Source of the DNA: Alphaproteobacteria bacterium
Lineage (GTDB): Bacteria > Pseudomonadota > Alphaproteobacteria > UBA828
Assembly (NCBI GenBank): GCA_018668475.1
Contig: JABJCZ010000021.1
Coordinates: 1 to 5,996 of the forward strand
Length of the DNA: 5,996 nt
Reading direction: 5' to 3'
Notes under the pieces: generated by a model
Database searches by the model: none
Told to the model about the DNA's origin: nothing
What the model saw: the letters and a program-made list of their open reading frames with translations, nothing else
Made by a program: the position numbers and the translations under genes
Part shown: positions 5,507 through 5,996 of the stretch, piece after piece
Numbering within the stretch: position 1 is the first letter of the stretch
Layout of the letters: every line of letters starts with the position of its first letter

Positions 5507-5996
5507 CTAGCGGCTTTCCGCAAGCAGCGACAATTGCGCCGGGTTTCGCCCGTCTTCATGGTCGACCAGCTCTATCGGGTATTCACCGGTAAAGCAGGCG
5601 TCACAATATTGCGGCGTGGCGGAATTCCGGCCCGGTTCTCCCACCGCCCGATACAGTCCATCCAGCGATATGAACGACAATGAGTCCACGCCGATGATGC
5701 GGGCCATCTCGTCCACGTCGTGCATGGCCGCCAGCAGCTGCTCGCGCTTTGGCGTGTCGACGCCATAGAAGCAGGAGTTCGTCGTTGGTGGGCTGGCGAT
5801 ACGCATGTGAACCTCGGCGGCGCCGGCGCTGCGTACCATTTCTACGATCTTGGTCGACGTGGTGCCGCGTACGATGCTGTCATCCACGAGCACCACTCGC
5901 TTGCCCGATAGTGTGCCGGGGTTGGCGTTGTGTTTCAGTTTGACCCCGAGGTGCCGAATATGGTCCGTCGGCTCGATGAACGTTCGACCGACATAA
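5507..5996 (-). CDS. purF: Amidophosphoribosyltransferase PurF, C-terminal part (truncated at the right edge)
   Basis: Only the last 162 residues are in the window, ending at TAG (top-strand positions 5507-5509). The fragment starts with YVGRTFIEP, a conserved PurF segment, and holds the PRPP-binding loop VVLVDDSIVRGTTS (fragment residues 34-47). It then has SPPTTNSCFYGVD, SLSFISLDGL and CDACFTGEYP. PurF transfers the amide nitrogen of glutamine to PRPP to make phosphoribosylamine, the first committed step of purine synthesis. The N-terminal glutaminase domain with its catalytic Cys lies outside the window. Cys at fragment positions 75, 131 and 134 match three of the four [4Fe-4S] ligands of the B. 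subtilis type enzyme; the E. coli type lacks these. The reading frame continues past the right edge without a stop. The SDR gene follows after 3 nt. Confidence 0.96.
   Translation of the reverse strand, partial: YVGRTFIEPTDHIRHLGVKLKHNANPGTLSGKRVVLVDDSIVRGTTSTKIVEMVRSAGAAEVHMRIASPPTTNSCFYGVDTPKREQLLAAMHDVDEMARIIGVDSLSFISLDGLYRAVGEPGRNSATPQYCDACFTGEYPIELVDHEDGRNPAQLSLLAESR

Noticed and set aside
1..5996. Search for a novel multi-gene system, mobile element, CRISPR array or RNA gene
   Set aside because: Every stretch over 200 nt is covered by recognisable conserved housekeeping families. I saw no spaced direct repeats, terminal inverted repeats, integrase or transposase motifs, or tRNA-like folds.

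Overview
The window reads as a chromosomal housekeeping stretch from an alphaproteobacterium. The strongest pointer is the C-terminal domain of GcrA at the left edge, a cell-cycle transcription factor found essentially only in Alphaproteobacteria. GC-rich codon use, the TPR protein-BamB-Der order and the purF-SDR order agree with this. I cannot name the genus; a Rhodospirillales-like lineage is a guess. There are no signs of a mobile element, CRISPR array, rRNA or tRNA, and base composition looks even throughout.

Layout from left to right. (1) The end of gcrA (+, truncated by the window edge) converges on a small Mpo1-like/DUF962 membrane protein gene (-). A perfect 11-bp hairpin separates them, and its loop contains the second gene's stop codon. 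(2) About 95 bp of divergent intergenic DNA leads to a thioredoxin-fold protein (+) that ends in a weak hairpin. (3) After a 165-bp gap carrying an extended -10 promoter come three tightly spaced genes (+): a YfgM-type membrane-anchored TPR protein (GTG start), the outer-membrane lipoprotein BamB, and the double GTPase Der. (4) Der converges on a short-chain dehydrogenase/reductase (SDR) gene (-), and their stop codons overlap in one TTAA. (5) The SDR gene lies 3 nt downstream of purF (-), of which only the C-terminal 162 residues are in the window.

Functionally, the central operon groups envelope assembly (BamB, a scaffold lipoprotein of the BAM complex, and the YfgM-like protein, whose E. 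coli relative works at the Sec/periplasmic chaperone interface) with 50S ribosome maturation (Der). This is the same order as yfgM-bamB-der in E. coli. The right-hand minus-strand unit starts with the first committed step of purine synthesis and carries an SDR of unknown substrate, probably translationally coupled to purF.

I found no new multi-gene system. The observations worth a second look are small: a non-canonical G4 motif in the first Der GTPase domain, an SDR active-site loop that appears two residues longer than usual, BamB and Der in the same frame separated by a single TAG with a 9-nt tandem duplication, and hairpins or overlaps that embed stop codons at three gene ends.
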